Part shown: in pieces, positions 1-10,394 of the stretch
Layout of the letters: the number at the start of each line of letters is the position of its first letter
Numbering within the stretch: the stretch's first letter is position 1
Source of the DNA: Andrena cerasifolii
Lineage: Eukaryota; Arthropoda; Insecta; Hymenoptera; Andrenidae
DNA length: 64,000 bases
Reading direction: 5' to 3'
NCBI RefSeq assembly: GCF_050908995.1
Contig: NC_135126.1
Location: 12,338,001 to 12,402,000 of the forward strand
Notes under the pieces: generated by a model
Database searches by the model: none
Told to the model about the DNA's origin: nothing
Seen by the model: only the letters and a program-made list of their open reading frames with translations
Made by a program: the position numbers and the translations under genes

Positions 1-845
1 TGCGCAGAAGCTTCGGAGTTAATATAGAATCGAAGAAGGAACAACGCTATTCCATCGTCTTAAAATTATAAGCTCCAACGAGAGGAACATACCGAGGCGT
101 ATCGATCACCGTATACCGCGCGGTGACCATAGATCGCGATCAGAAAGACGATTGAAAGACGCGACGTAGAAGCGCGCGGTTCGCTCGATCACGTTGCCCG
201 AGCAGCGAGCACCAGTTGAACGGTGAACTCCTCTGGAGACGTCTTTGACCGTGACCGTGATTGAGGTCAACCGGTCGACGGCAGAGAGGTTCCAGACCTC
301 GCGCTAGCAACCACAGGTCTGCCAGCCGAATCCGAGAGAGAAGATCGTTCCTCCCACGTGCTCCCTGCTCGAAATGATTGACCGTTTGAAAAGCAACCGC
401 GTTTTACTCTTTCCCGTGTTGCCGTCAACGAAGCGTGACACGGGGGACGTATTGTTTGAGGAGGTTCGCCACATCCGCCGTCTCTGCGTGACGCGCCGCG
501 CGTTCCGTTACTTCTCCCGCTGTTCCAGCCAATTTGTAGACTCCACGCGCGGCGATAATTCGGTAAAGCGACTATGGAAATGACACTTAGGAACATTTAG
601 AGCGCGGCAGGAATCCCGCGAAGTGCATCAAGTTTCTTGGGGCAGGAGATGAACATGATCTGCGCATGTTCTTTTAACGTTAAGTAGAACTCGCGAGATA
701 AATGATACAGTCGGGACCACCGCGCGATGAAATTTAATGCTGGTCCCTTTGATCAACACCGAAATCGTGGCAGGAAGGTGGACCGTAGAATGCCGATTAC
801 ACGGTTGCAGTTTAGCGAGAGAACAATGGAACTGATGGACGCGCG
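1..845. other. Upstream region of the first DUF4773 gene; no gene recognised
   Basis: Only short open frames without family resemblance are seen on either strand. This stretch probably holds the promoter and 5' untranslated sequence of the gene that starts at 846, or the edge of a neighbour to the left. No clear TATA box or repeat was found. Confidence 0.4.
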
Positions 846-3370
846 ATGGTGCATATAGAGCAGAGCCCGCAGGAGATGTTCATCGCGATAGTAAACCGTT
901 TGCGTTTCAGAAAGACCGGCAGGATGCGGCTGTCGTCAGTCATCGAGCTGTTGCTGATTCTGCTTCTGATCGCGTTCGCCGCTTATGGCAGAGTGATCGG
1001 TAAGGATATTGATATAGGATTACGGCCAGATATTGTTGCGGTACACCCGTATCGTATTTACTCTATTCCTGTGCCATTCGCGCCTAACGAAACTCTCGTC
1101 GCTTGGTACCGTGAGAAAATTTCAAAAATTTCACTGCGCAGAACGCAATCAGACAGAGCAACGAGCAATTAGGGATGCTGCGAACGGTTCCAAGCAAAGC
1201 GACACTGGGATATCGACGTTATCTCTGAAACAAGCGGCTGACAGCGTCAACAAGTACTGCACCTGCAACGAGAACATATGCAACTGCTGCAGGGACTTCC
1301 ACATACCGTTGGTGCAGCTGCAGGGACCAGGTAATTGTTGTGTAATTTAATTGGAGGTAACAGAACGAGAATATTAGAAAGCATAACAGCCAGGATGACG
1401 AAACAACGAATACATGCTGCGTTACACTTGCTTCTCTAACTGTGCCCATAAACAAGTGAAATGAATCGTGCTCCTTGTTCCAGGATGCGCGTCCCTGCAA
1501 TACCTGCAAGGTGACAATTTGGCGGTGCAGCTCAGCTTCGGCGACAACATTCTGACCAGCGCGATCGTGAACGGTAAATGCCTGTACCGTTAATTGTGCC
1601 TTTCGATCCTGAAATCTCGCGCGCCCGAAAAAGCTATCCGCATGAAAAGTGTGTTAATTGTTCAGCCGTTTGTTCGAACGGTCCCCTTCTGAATTGAGGA
1701 AGCGCGGCGCGACTTTCACCCAACGTGCGTATAAACATCGTCGCCCACCACCGCGACCCCTGCCTCGTCCATTGTAGAGGCTCGCTGTACCGAAAAGTCG
1801 ATTTCTCTTCGAGATATGTACACACCGAAAACTAGATTCCACGTCGCAGCAAAGGTATTCATAACGCCTAGGCGTCGCTCGGTCGATTTACGCCCGTGTC
1901 GTTCGAGCGTCCAGGTGAAAGTCCCGCATACATTAAATACAGTCGTGAGTTTTCTAAAAGCCCCAATCCACGCGGTAGCTAGCCCATCGAATGCCAGATT
2001 CGATTCAGATTCGTTTCTTTTTTATTCAGGAAAAAGCCCGAAGCCAGTGTGCGTCCCATTGCCGGGAGGGTTCACCAAATTCTGTGGCAGGCTTTACTCC
2101 ATTCAACGCGATGCGAAGAATCACTTCAAAGCCTGTCTAGGGCTCGAGCTGCAGTCCTCCACCGAGCTCGAAGCCAGTTTGCGCGTCAGCTGTTTCAGGT
2201 GACGAGTTTACCTGCCTGTAGAAGCAGGCTTCTCTTTAGGTTGACAATCTACCCCTCTCAGAGTGAATAGATAAATTGTTTTTCTATTCTAGATTTGGAC
2301 CCGACGGTCTGAAGCTGCGTCCAGCAGAGCCACTGCCAATCGTCGAACAGGAAGCCGCGGATGACGACGACGACGATGACTTCTTCGGCTTGGGCTCCGA
2401 CGATGACGACGACGACGACGAAACCGATGAGGACGCACCGCTAGCCAACTCGGTACCGAATTCTTCAGCCGAGGAGGACGAAGACGAGGACGACGACGAG
2501 GATGTCCTTGGATTTGGAGCCCTCCTGGACATCATCACGGGCGAAGACGAGCCCACCACGAAGAAGCCAAAGGTCACCACTGCTGCGCCTCTTCTGCAGT
2601 TCACGATCCCGCTTCTGACGAAGCCGACGTCCGTGTCGCCCCTGGAACCCTACGAAGCATCTACCGCTGGGAACAGCGTGGATGATGGTAGCGAGGAAGA
2701 CGAGTATAATCAATCTTCTAGCGTCGAGGATGATGGTAGCACCGAAAACGATGCTAATGACTTCACCGCCACAGATACAACCGCCAACGAGGCCGAGGAG
2801 ATCGCCACCGAGGCTTCTAATAAAATAGCCCTGTACGCGAAGCCTCCCAAAGCGCCTGCGAAGAAGCTAACCGTGCCAGAAGCGAGCAAGAAGAAGCCCA
2901 GCATCACGAGCACCAGCATCAACGCGATCGAGAACGATACGAATAAGAAGAAGAAGCCTTTGAGGAAGCCGGTGAAGGTGGAGGATGAAGATGTCGACGA
3001 TCTCCTAGGGGATGATGACTTGGACGATGACGACGACGAGGATGAAGAGCTTCTGGACGACGACGATGACGAGAGGGATGAGGTCGAAGAAGATGATGAT
3101 GATGAGAAAGACCACGAGGGTAACGAGGATGACGACGAGAAGGCTGAGGAAATCGAGGACCTGGATGACGATGATGACGACGAAGAGGACGCTATGATCA
3201 GTGCCCTCGTGTACGACGAGAAAGAGGGTGGGAAGAAGCGCAAAGTGAAGAAGAATCATCAGACCAGTGACGAGGACGATGACTCGGATTACGGACTGGG
3301 CCTTCCGGGACTTTTAGCGAGGAGCAGGCATTCGAGGAACGGTCGTCAGAGCAAAGTTATGAGGCTCTGA
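846..3370 (+). CDS. DUF4773 secreted cysteine-rich protein 1, with very long Asp/Glu-rich tail
   Basis: Five exons join in phase: 846-999, 1142-1330, 1484-1573, 2030-2198 and 2293-3370, giving 559 residues. A hydrophobic run at residues 28-48 looks like a signal peptide. A second in-frame ATG at 924 sits directly before it and may be the true start (533 residues). The insect DUF4773 domain spans about residues 88-212: a CTCNENICNCC cluster at 91-101, then the family motif KSPKPVCVPLPGG opening exon 4, and FGPDGLK at the start of exon 5. The last exon adds about 340 residues dominated by Asp and Glu runs separated by basic and Ser/Thr blocks. The biochemical role of the domain is unknown to me. 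The acidic tail suggests cation binding (inference). It is the first of four tandem paralogues; a poly(A) signal follows at 3763. The family call is solid, the start codon less so. Confidence 0.85.
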
Positions 3371-3762
3371 GCCTCGATCTTATCTATTACCGCACCAGTC
3401 ATAGGATAATTCAGACCCGCGAGATAAAATTGTTCGAATCCTTTCAAGGGTCAATTGGGCATGGTTTGGTTTTTTCATTGTTGAATAATTTTGCTAAGCC
3501 GATGAATCATTGCTGGCTAGATTAAGAAACGTGGAGACTGATGAGTTCGTTCATTGTTTTCTGCGCTTGTAGAACGACTGTCGATATAAGAAAGAATGTT
3601 TAACCACGAGACCGAGGATCGGGAATGATCAAACGAATCGTGGGCACAGTCTGCGACCTCAGCCATATCGAATTGCTCGATTAGTTTAATGTTATTTAAG
3701 GACGGGCGCATATTTATACGTACTTATTTAATTATTTATTGAAAGTGTAATTTAACGAATGA

Positions 3763-3768
3763 AATAAA
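3763..3768 (+). terminator. Poly(A) signal AATAAA of DUF4773 gene 1
   Basis: AATAAA lies about 390 bases after the stop codon of the gene ending at 3370, in AT-rich sequence, before a transposon remnant begins at 3890. Confidence 0.6.
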
Positions 3769-3889
3769 CGTCTACTTCCTCAGCAATTGTGCTCCTCAGC
3801 TTCTTATTATAATGTACTGGGTAAGGGCAATTCTTCAATAGGCACAGAGTGTTTCTCTGGATTATAATTGCAAAACCTGGAGAAAATCG

Positions 3890-4131
3890 TACCCTGATAG
3901 CCAGATCTGGGCAGCAGAATCTGACATCAGAACCGAGGTCGTCTGTGTCCGCAGATGGCTGCGTTTTGAGGTGCAGAGCCTGATGCCAGTGCCTGATGTC
4001 AGATCGGCAGCAGATCCGCAGCAGATTCTGCCGTCTGCTACGGTTCTGACGTCAGACTCTGCGCTCTCATGCCAGAGACAGACCCTGCTACCAATCTGAT
4101 GTCAGACTGGAGACAGATGGTTATCAGGGTA
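3890..4131. mobile_element. Small TA-flanked inverted-repeat element (MITE)
   Basis: The left end TACCCTGATAGCCA and the right end TGGTTATCAGGGTA are inverted copies with one mismatch, bounded by TA dinucleotides that fit a Tc1/mariner-type target duplication. The interior is a chain of CTGAYRTCAG-type palindromes and CAG-rich words. It has no coding capacity and lies between DUF4773 genes 1 and 2. Confidence 0.65.
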
Positions 4132-4479
4132 GGTAACAGCCGTGAAACAGTTATTGTCGAAGCGAGTTGCAGACTATAGTGTACAGAATAGGTACTATAG
4201 AATATAGCGTGAATATTCTCAAAATGACCAAAACATTTGCGACCCCAAAGCTTTATTAGACGTCTGCGATTGATTAGTCGTCCCTACTCGAAAGACGGTT
4301 GTGCAGCAGTGGCCACCTATAATCCCTTCGACCCTGCCCATCTTACTTTCTACTGAAAGTTTATGCATTATTAATGAGCAAGGACCATCGCGGTGCCTTC
4401 GATCCTCAGCCTAATTTCAGTCTCCGACCAGAAGAGAAAGGCGACGGACGTTTTTCTTCGGCTCCACCTGCGCAGAATC

Positions 4480-5415
4480 ATGTTGGCCAAGTTGCTGTAC
4501 GTTTTCGTCCTGTTCGTCGCGGTACAGAGCATGTGTAGCGCCACGTTCCATCGGAGAAGACAGCACATAGGTAATAAACAGCATTTACAAAGGGCCATAA
4601 CTTGTATGCAAATCCTGTACCAATTCCATTCACTGCGAGCAGATATCGGCAAGTACAACGCGTCCTACTACGATCCGGAAAGTGGAGTTGGATTGAAAGC
4701 GGAACTGGAGGATTCTGGCAGGGATCCTCTGACGGCAAAGATTGGCTTCCGAGGTCTGCCGTGTCACTGCGAAAACCTCACCTGCTCCTGTTGCGCCGGT
4801 GTCAATTTAACGGCGATTAACTTCGATCGCCGCGCGTGCACCAAATTCACCTACGATCCATCCGAGTTCGCTATCAACATGGTGTTGAGCATGAACGAGA
4901 AGGAAATCTACACAAATTCTCTGTCTGGTAAGGGGCCATTTATCTTCGTAAACAAATAGGAAGTTTAGTTCAGGATCCTTTAAAAAAAGAAAAATTAGGA
5001 ACTGCGCTTAAAGAAATGTTTCACTGACGTTGCAGCTAAAAATCCTCCACCACTGTGCTCCCCGATGCCCTACCTGCCCTTCGTCAACTTCTGCATCCGT
5101 TTGTTCGACATTCACACCGTCGATAGGAACCTGCACGCCTGCATCGATCTCGAGACCCGGATCATTGGCCAGCCGATCCTGATCCTGCACTTCAATTGCG
5201 TGAAAATGGGCACGGATGGAATTTCCTGGTCGAAGCCTGGGGAAGAGGATGCTGTCGCGCTGCAAACGAAGCCAGAGGCGAGCAAGCCTGAATTGAGCGA
5301 GCCAGAAGTGTACGACGAAGTGGACTTCGAGCAGCAGGACCTCGAGGTTTACGTAAACTACACGTCGACGTTGAGTCCAGAAGAGGAGGCGCTAATTGGC
5401 CAGCTGAAGCTCTGA
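4480..5415 (+). CDS. DUF4773 secreted cysteine-rich protein 2
   Basis: Two exons, 4480-4927 and 5036-5415, join at the family's conserved phase-1 position and give 275 residues. The ATG at 4480 directly precedes a hydrophobic signal peptide (MLAKLLYVFVLFVAVQSMC). The domain shows the cluster CHCENLTCSCC, the FTYDPSEF segment, then CSPMPYLPFVNFC and LHFNCVKMGTDGISW, all typical of DUF4773. The C-terminus is mildly acidic but lacks the long Asp runs of genes 1 and 3. The segment 4571-4642 starts with GTAATA, ends with GAGCAG, is 72 nt and in frame, so it could be spliced out, which would give 251 residues. A poly(A) signal follows at 5688. The function is unknown; the signal peptide implies secretion. 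Confidence 0.85.
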
Positions 5416-5687
5416 TCGTGACGAGGCATCGTCCTTCCGCGATGATTAATTGTACAGATCGATTAATTTATTTATCACGGAAACACTGAATGTCAACGGA
5501 GCAATCGACACACTCATTCAGTTGTAATTGTAGGCAATCCATATTTATTTATTTGTATTTATGTATTCTAATTAGAGTCGAGGCTGACACGAACGATGAT
5601 CCCTCGTCACCTTTCTGTTTTATTCTTCTAAAGAATATTGTAAGCGAAATTAGAGTGGCGAGGATTATAATGAAACAGTGTTACTTC

Positions 5688-5693
5688 AATAAA
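5688..5693 (+). terminator. Poly(A) signal AATAAA of DUF4773 gene 2
   Basis: AATAAA lies 273 bases after the stop codon at 5415. The remainder of the 5416-5995 interval is gene 2 3' untranslated sequence followed by the presumed promoter of gene 3. Confidence 0.6.
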
Positions 5694-5995
5694 TGAACAG
5701 TACTTTGTATAAGGAGAACAGGTTGACGTTTTTTTTTTCAAACGAATCTACTTTCAGTCATCCGCAGCATCCTTTCCCACCCTTTCTTTTCCTTAATCGG
5801 ATTACCAAGGCGATTTACTAGAAAATTAAACGCGGACGTGTGCAGCCCGAGCCGAACCTAAATTTCTCCGTAAATCGAGGTCAGACTAAGATATCCGTTA
5901 ACCGACCAGTCGGGATTCGGCCGTTCGGCGAGCCGCGCTATCGGATGAAGATGTCTTCCCGCCGTAGCAGTTGAAGCGCTGATCAAGGACGAGCG

Positions 5996-7173
5996 ATGAG
6001 GATCGAGTGGCGGTTGATCTTCTTCGTGTTTCTCTTGGTTCGGGGGTCCCTACAGTGGGCCAACAAAAGGGCCATTGGAGCGGAAGAAAGGACAGACGGG
6101 TCCCTGAACGACGGTATACAGTCGTTGGACGAGCATGCGAAGAAACTGCGAGAACTGCAAGCGTTGCTGAGGCAAACGACGAACTCCAGCTCGACCTCGA
6201 CCGCTCAAATAACTGCGACGAGGCAAGGCCCTTGTCAGTGCGGAAACGGTGTATGCGGATGCTGCTCCAGAATTTTGTACGATACGTGGAAACAGAAGGC
6301 TTGCGTGAACGTGACGTATGACCCGGATGAGTTCAGCTTCACTGCAAAGGTCTCGATGAACAGTAGAGTTCTGTACACGAGGACTGTGTCCGGTAAGTGG
6401 GTCTGATTTTTTTTGTGGAATTCGAACGTAGCTCTTTTGTGAATCGAGAAGCTTTTAGTTAAGTGATACCTTTTTTAAACTAGCTCGGTGCCACGTTTGT
6501 GTAAGAATTTCTAGAGTATTTCTGCCTTAGGGAAGAACCCCCGGCCGATATGCGTGCCAGTGCCACGGATACCAGCGGTCAAGGCTTGTGTTAGGTTTTA
6601 CAATATATATTTCCAAGGTAGAAATGTTCACATGTGCGTGAACATGGAGGGCAAGTTCGCAGAAACTACCATGTTTAAGGTGAGCTTCTGAAATTCGTCG
6701 GTTAATGGAAAGAGATTAGGGATGTGCGGGTAGCCGAAATTACGGGACCCGATTTGCGATTCGCGAGCCGATTTTCTTGATTAGAAATTCTTGCATCTGT
6801 TCACACTGGAAAATCACAACTTAAAAGTTATCAGATACCCGAGAGCCGACAACTTTTAAGTTGTGATTTTGCTGCGTGATCAGATGTTAGAATTTTTAAG
6901 CAAGAAAATCGACTCACGAGTCGCAAATCGGATCCCGTAATTTCGGATACACGCGCGCTCCTAGAAGAGATGTTTTCTAAATGATTCATGTAATTTCAGG
7001 TCGGACTTGATTGCATTAGATTGGGTGCTAATGGGTTTGCTGTTGTAAAGCCAGAAGACGGGGGTGGATTAGGTCAAATAGAATTCTTGCCAGGTGACGA
7101 CAACGATGAGGATGAGGACGATTATGATTACGACGACGACGACGACGATGACGACGATCTACTTGATTTCTGA
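5996..7173 (+). CDS. DUF4773 secreted cysteine-rich protein 3, short Asp tail
   Basis: Three exons, 5996-6392, 6531-6679 and 7000-7173, join in phase and give 239 residues. The N-terminus (MRIEWRLIFFVFLLVRGS) is a signal peptide. The domain has the cluster CQCGNGVCGCC, then VTYDPDEFSF, then KNPRPICVPVPRIPAVKAC and LDCIRLGANG. The protein ends in an almost pure Asp/Glu/Tyr run before LLDF. The first intron is at the same phase-1 position as in the other three paralogues. The second intron holds a hAT-like element (6716-6963). A poly(A) signal is at 7340. Function is unknown; secretion is inferred from the signal peptide. Confidence 0.87.
6716..6963. mobile_element. hAT-like MITE in intron 2 of DUF4773 gene 3
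   Basis: A near-palindromic element begins TAGGGATGTGCGGG and ends CGCGCGCTCCTA. Its arms share about 45 bp beginning at CCGAAATTACGGGA with few mismatches. The flanks AAAGAGAT (6708-6715) and GAAGAGAT (6964-6971) match at 7 of 8 bases, as expected for an aged 8-bp hAT target duplication. It carries no coding sequence. Confidence 0.75.
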
Positions 7174-7339
7174 GGAAACCTAAGCTTCTGTTCGTGACCA
7201 GCGTGAAGTATTTAATGGTACAATTACAGTGCTGGGACTGGCCACTGCGAAGATAGAATGCATAATTACTGCACTCTTCGTTCTTGTAGACCTAAGAAAA
7301 AGATGACGAATTCATTATTTATTTCTATGATAAGTGTTT

Positions 7340-7345
7340 AATAAA
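7340..7345 (+). terminator. Poly(A) signal AATAAA of DUF4773 gene 3
   Basis: AATAAA lies 167 bases after the stop codon at 7173. Between here and 7708 I see only AT-rich noncoding sequence, the presumed promoter and leader of gene 4. Confidence 0.6.
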
Positions 7346-7708
7346 GCTTTCTACAAAAGTATTACAAATCCCCAGTTGAGTGTACTTAAAACCATACACG
7401 TGCGAAATATATGTACCTATATAAAAGCATGAGATCGCTATTAAATTGATGTATTTAAATGGAATGAATTTCGTGGGCATGTCTGTGATATTGTACAGTG
7501 AAAACTGTTGCATTCGAAGCCTATATTTCTCTATTATATCTCGATAATCACGTCCTGTTCAGTAACCACCGACCCGAGAAGAAAATCCACGGTGTTGCCT
7601 AGTGAAACTCCAATGGTCGATGTTGCTGGATGCAATCGCGAGAGATACGAATTGTAAATGGAGTGAAGTCGTGAATGTACTGCAGTGAAAAAAAAAGTGC
7701 ATTTGAAT

Positions 7709-8907
7709 ATGGTGAGCATGAATTCTAGAACGCAGAGTGTCCTGATTTCGTTTTGGCTGCACCTGTTCGTTCAGTGGTCTGGTGCAATCAAAGAGGAAAG
7801 TATGTTTTCCTTAGTTTTTACCTGGTGAAACATTCAGCTCCGCTTGGTTGCGAATACAGTTAAATGTATACGATATTAAATATGCATTAGGTGGTCCGAT
7901 GCCGAAAGGGTTCCTGGCTCACAGGGCTGTTACATCCCTTCAGAAATATTGTACCTGTCCAGTGGCTTACTCGTGCTCCTGCTGCCAAAGCGTTATCATT
8001 CTATACACGAAGGCTGAAAGAAATCGTAAGTTCGTACAGTCGTGCGGTGTGATTTTTCTACACAAGTTAATTTTTTTACAGTGTGTGTGAATTTTACATA
8101 TCAAAGAAACGGACTGAACATCGACGTAACGTTAAAGTCCACCACTATAAAAACGAGAAGAGTCACAGGTAATAATTCCGTAATTAATGATAGTAGGACT
8201 TAAGCCGGGACTCCACCTGAAAGCTATGCTATGCTATGTTATGCTATGTATTCTATGTTTTATAGCACAGCTTAGTTTAGCTTTTGGTGGAAGTGGTTCC
8301 ATAAGAAGGATGCATTGAAGCTAATTTCTAAATTAGATGAATTCCCGTCTTTATCGAGCAAGCGCATTATCTTTTAACTCGAACTCTTTTGTTACAGATT
8401 ATAAGCCCTTAAAATTCTGCATTAATGTACCAGGATGTCTCTTCTCTTCCGCGTGTATAAGCGTTTTGGAACTGAATCAGTTTGCCAGGTATAAAACATT
8501 TAGCGTCACTTCTACTTGCTTCTGTCTTCGATTGAATTCGTTCAATCTTTACTTGAAGATCGATCACAGCCTGCCTTCGACTGGACATCTTCAGCAAGAA
8601 ACGACTGTGGCAAATAAACTATGACTGCGTCAGCATATTGACGGAATTGCCTATGGTGGCAGGCAACAGCACGATGAAAACGATGAACGGAACTGGAGGA
8701 TCTTCTGGAACGACCATGAAACCTACATCAGCGATGTCCACCACCAAAATGATGGTGAACACAACGACCATGATGCCGACCACGAAAACCACGGTGTCGG
8801 CCACGACAGTAATGAAAATCGAATCAGAAACTGAGGAGACGACTCCAGATGTGGAAATAATAACAGTACCAGGTAGCGCATCCACGACGATCGTGGATAT
8901 CGATTGA
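7709..8907 (+). CDS. DUF4773 secreted cysteine-rich protein 4, Thr/Met-rich tail
   Basis: Five exons, 7709-7799, 7891-8025, 8082-8168, 8398-8488 and 8595-8907, join in phase and give 238 residues. A second ATG at 7718 is an alternative start. The N-terminus carries a hydrophobic signal peptide (VLISFWLHLFVQWSGA). The domain is the most divergent of the four: CTCPVAYSCSCC, then LCVNFTYQRNGLNIDV, KFCINVPGCLFSSAC and NYDCVSI. The last 80 residues form a Thr/Met/Ser-rich stretch, likely O-glycosylated (inference), replacing the acidic tails of genes 1 and 3. The intron after exon 3 keeps the family's conserved phase-1 position. The function is unknown. Because exons are short, the model depends on the splice phases, which all agree. 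Confidence 0.78.
8208..8293. repeat. CTATG-rich imperfect palindrome in an intron of DUF4773 gene 4
   Basis: The words GACTCCACCTGAAAGCTATG and AGCTTTTGGTGGA face each other across several CTATG/CTATGTT units. It is preceded by TTAAGCCGG and may be a remnant of a small inverted-repeat element. No duplication could be defined. Confidence 0.35.
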
Positions 8908-9004
8908 ACGATAGTTATGGCCATTGAAGCGTGGCGGTGAAATTACCTAGGAAATAGTAGAAGATACATTAGTTGAATGTACCGAGGGCGAGTTGTGGTG
9001 GGAT

Positions 9005-9010
9005 TTTATT
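9005..9010 (-). terminator. Poly(A) signal of UTP11 (minus strand AATAAA)
   Basis: AATAAA on the minus strand lies about 35 bases past the UTP11 stop codon. The transcript ends within 100 bp of the convergent DUF4773 gene 4 stop. Confidence 0.5.
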
Positions 9011-9043
9011 GATTAAAAAAACATTTTAAATACATCGGATAAA

Positions 9044-9805
9044 TCATCGTTTCCTTTCATATTTCCATTTGTAAATGGGAGCGGCATTCTTTGTACCCCG
9101 TTGCACCAATTTCGGCTTCGTAACTTTTCTATCCTTCAACGCTCTTTGCATTTCTAATTTCTGTTGCACGACAGTCAATTCGCGCTCTCTGTCAATCCGT
9201 TTCTGCAGTTCTTTATAAGACATATGCTTCTGCTGTTCAATCTTACCCAGCAGAGTTTTATCGAATTTTGGCAGCTTCATGTCCTTCAGTCTACTCAATT
9301 TGGGTCTGTTTGTGCGTCTAGATAGCAAGGCTGGATGAGTGTCCAATCTTTTGGCTAAATCGAAGTCCCTCAGTTCTTTGGAATCATTGATGAAGAAAGT
9401 GTGCTTATTTTTAGTCTCATTTACGGCATCTATCATGTGCAACTGACTTTGAAGCTTGTCTATTTTCTTAGCTTCTATGTTCCTTTTGTGGGCTACGTAT
9501 TTGATGTCTTGAGTCTCCATTAATTGTATCTGCTCCGGCGTAGAAGTGTCATCTTTGCTCTTTTCCCTGTGGACTCCCTTTTCAACTTTGGAGTTGATCA
9601 TGTGAAAATAGAACTCATCTGGATTCTTGTTAAGGGCACGTCTACGGAGAAGCTTCAAGGTCTTCTGTTTGTCGTGATGGTCCTTAGCTCTGGCGACGTA
9701 ATCTTTCTTCTTCTCTAGGAGACCCAAATGCTGACGAGATTCGGGTTGATGCCTTTCCCGATGAGTCTTCTGCGTTGATTTTGCGGCCTTTTTCCACGAA
9801 GACAT
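9044..9805 (-). CDS. Utp11: UTP11-like U3 snoRNA-associated protein
   Basis: A single coding exon encodes 253 residues, the same length as known UTP11 proteins. UTP11 is part of the nucleolar small-subunit processome that handles 18S pre-rRNA with the U3 snoRNP. The sequence shows the family hallmarks: the N-terminus MSSWKKAAKSTQKTHRERHQP, the block LLEKKKDYVARAKDHH, NPDEFYFHMINSKVEKGVH, then RTNRPKLSRL, a coiled charged middle and a basic C-terminus ending YKWKYERKR. The ATG at 9805 is chosen because the upstream frame lacks similarity and a splice acceptor lies just before it (a 5' leader intron is possible). It is convergent with DUF4773 gene 4. Confidence in identity is high. Confidence 0.95.
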   Translation of the reverse strand: MSSWKKAAKSTQKTHRERHQPESRQHLGLLEKKKDYVARAKDHHDKQKTLKLLRRRALNKNPDEFYFHMINSKVEKGVHREKSKDDTSTPEQIQLMETQDIKYVAHKRNIEAKKIDKLQSQLHMIDAVNETKNKHTFFINDSKELRDFDLAKRLDTHPALLSRRTNRPKLSRLKDMKLPKFDKTLLGKIEQQKHMSYKELQKRIDRERELTVVQQKLEMQRALKDRKVTKPKLVQRGTKNAAPIYKWKYERKR

Positions 9806-10394
9806 GTTGCTTGTACCTAAACGATTAATAAACAATGTAACAGATGGAAAGAAAATGCCCTTCCGTTAATCGGAAAGTAAGCCTGCAGTAGCATTCGAAA
9901 TTTATAAGAGCTTAAACAGTAGAACGATACAGTCAAATGTAATAAGTTTCAGAAATTGAATATCTACCGAAGTTTTAAAAGAATTGTAGTATTATTGTAT
10001 TGTGGATATCGTGATACTGCAGAACATAACCGCAATTGCGAGTACAGGTTAGGTCTAGGATTTAAATCCCCCAGATCAACCTGACCTGTGCAGTGGAGGG
10101 AACATTCAAATTAAAATGCCATTGCGTACGCTTGTTTCATTCCTTTCTATTAGAAAAGACGCGAAGTTCTCAGTTTGTACAGGTATAGTTTATTATAAAT
10201 GAACGATCTATAAGAATAATTAAAGAATGCAGACGAAACAAAGCGCTAAGATCATCCCAATCATCATGCGAGTACCATTACATACAATGGACTTATGTAC
10301 AATTACAAAATAATGTATCTAAATATCTCTCATCGTTTTTCGATAAAAATGATGAGTAAATCAATCGTTAAAATGCTTAATTCGAATCGAAATA
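9806..10394. other. Gap between UTP11 and the zinc-finger gene
   Basis: This 590-bp interval holds the UTP11 promoter and leader and the 3' untranslated region of the zinc-finger gene (a minus-strand AATAAA is at 10189-10194). No open frame of interest was seen. Confidence 0.5.

Noticed and set aside
2284..3243. Poly-Ser and poly-Val/Ile open frames on the minus strand
   Set aside because: They are the antisense and shifted-frame shadows of the Asp/Glu repeats in DUF4773 gene 1.
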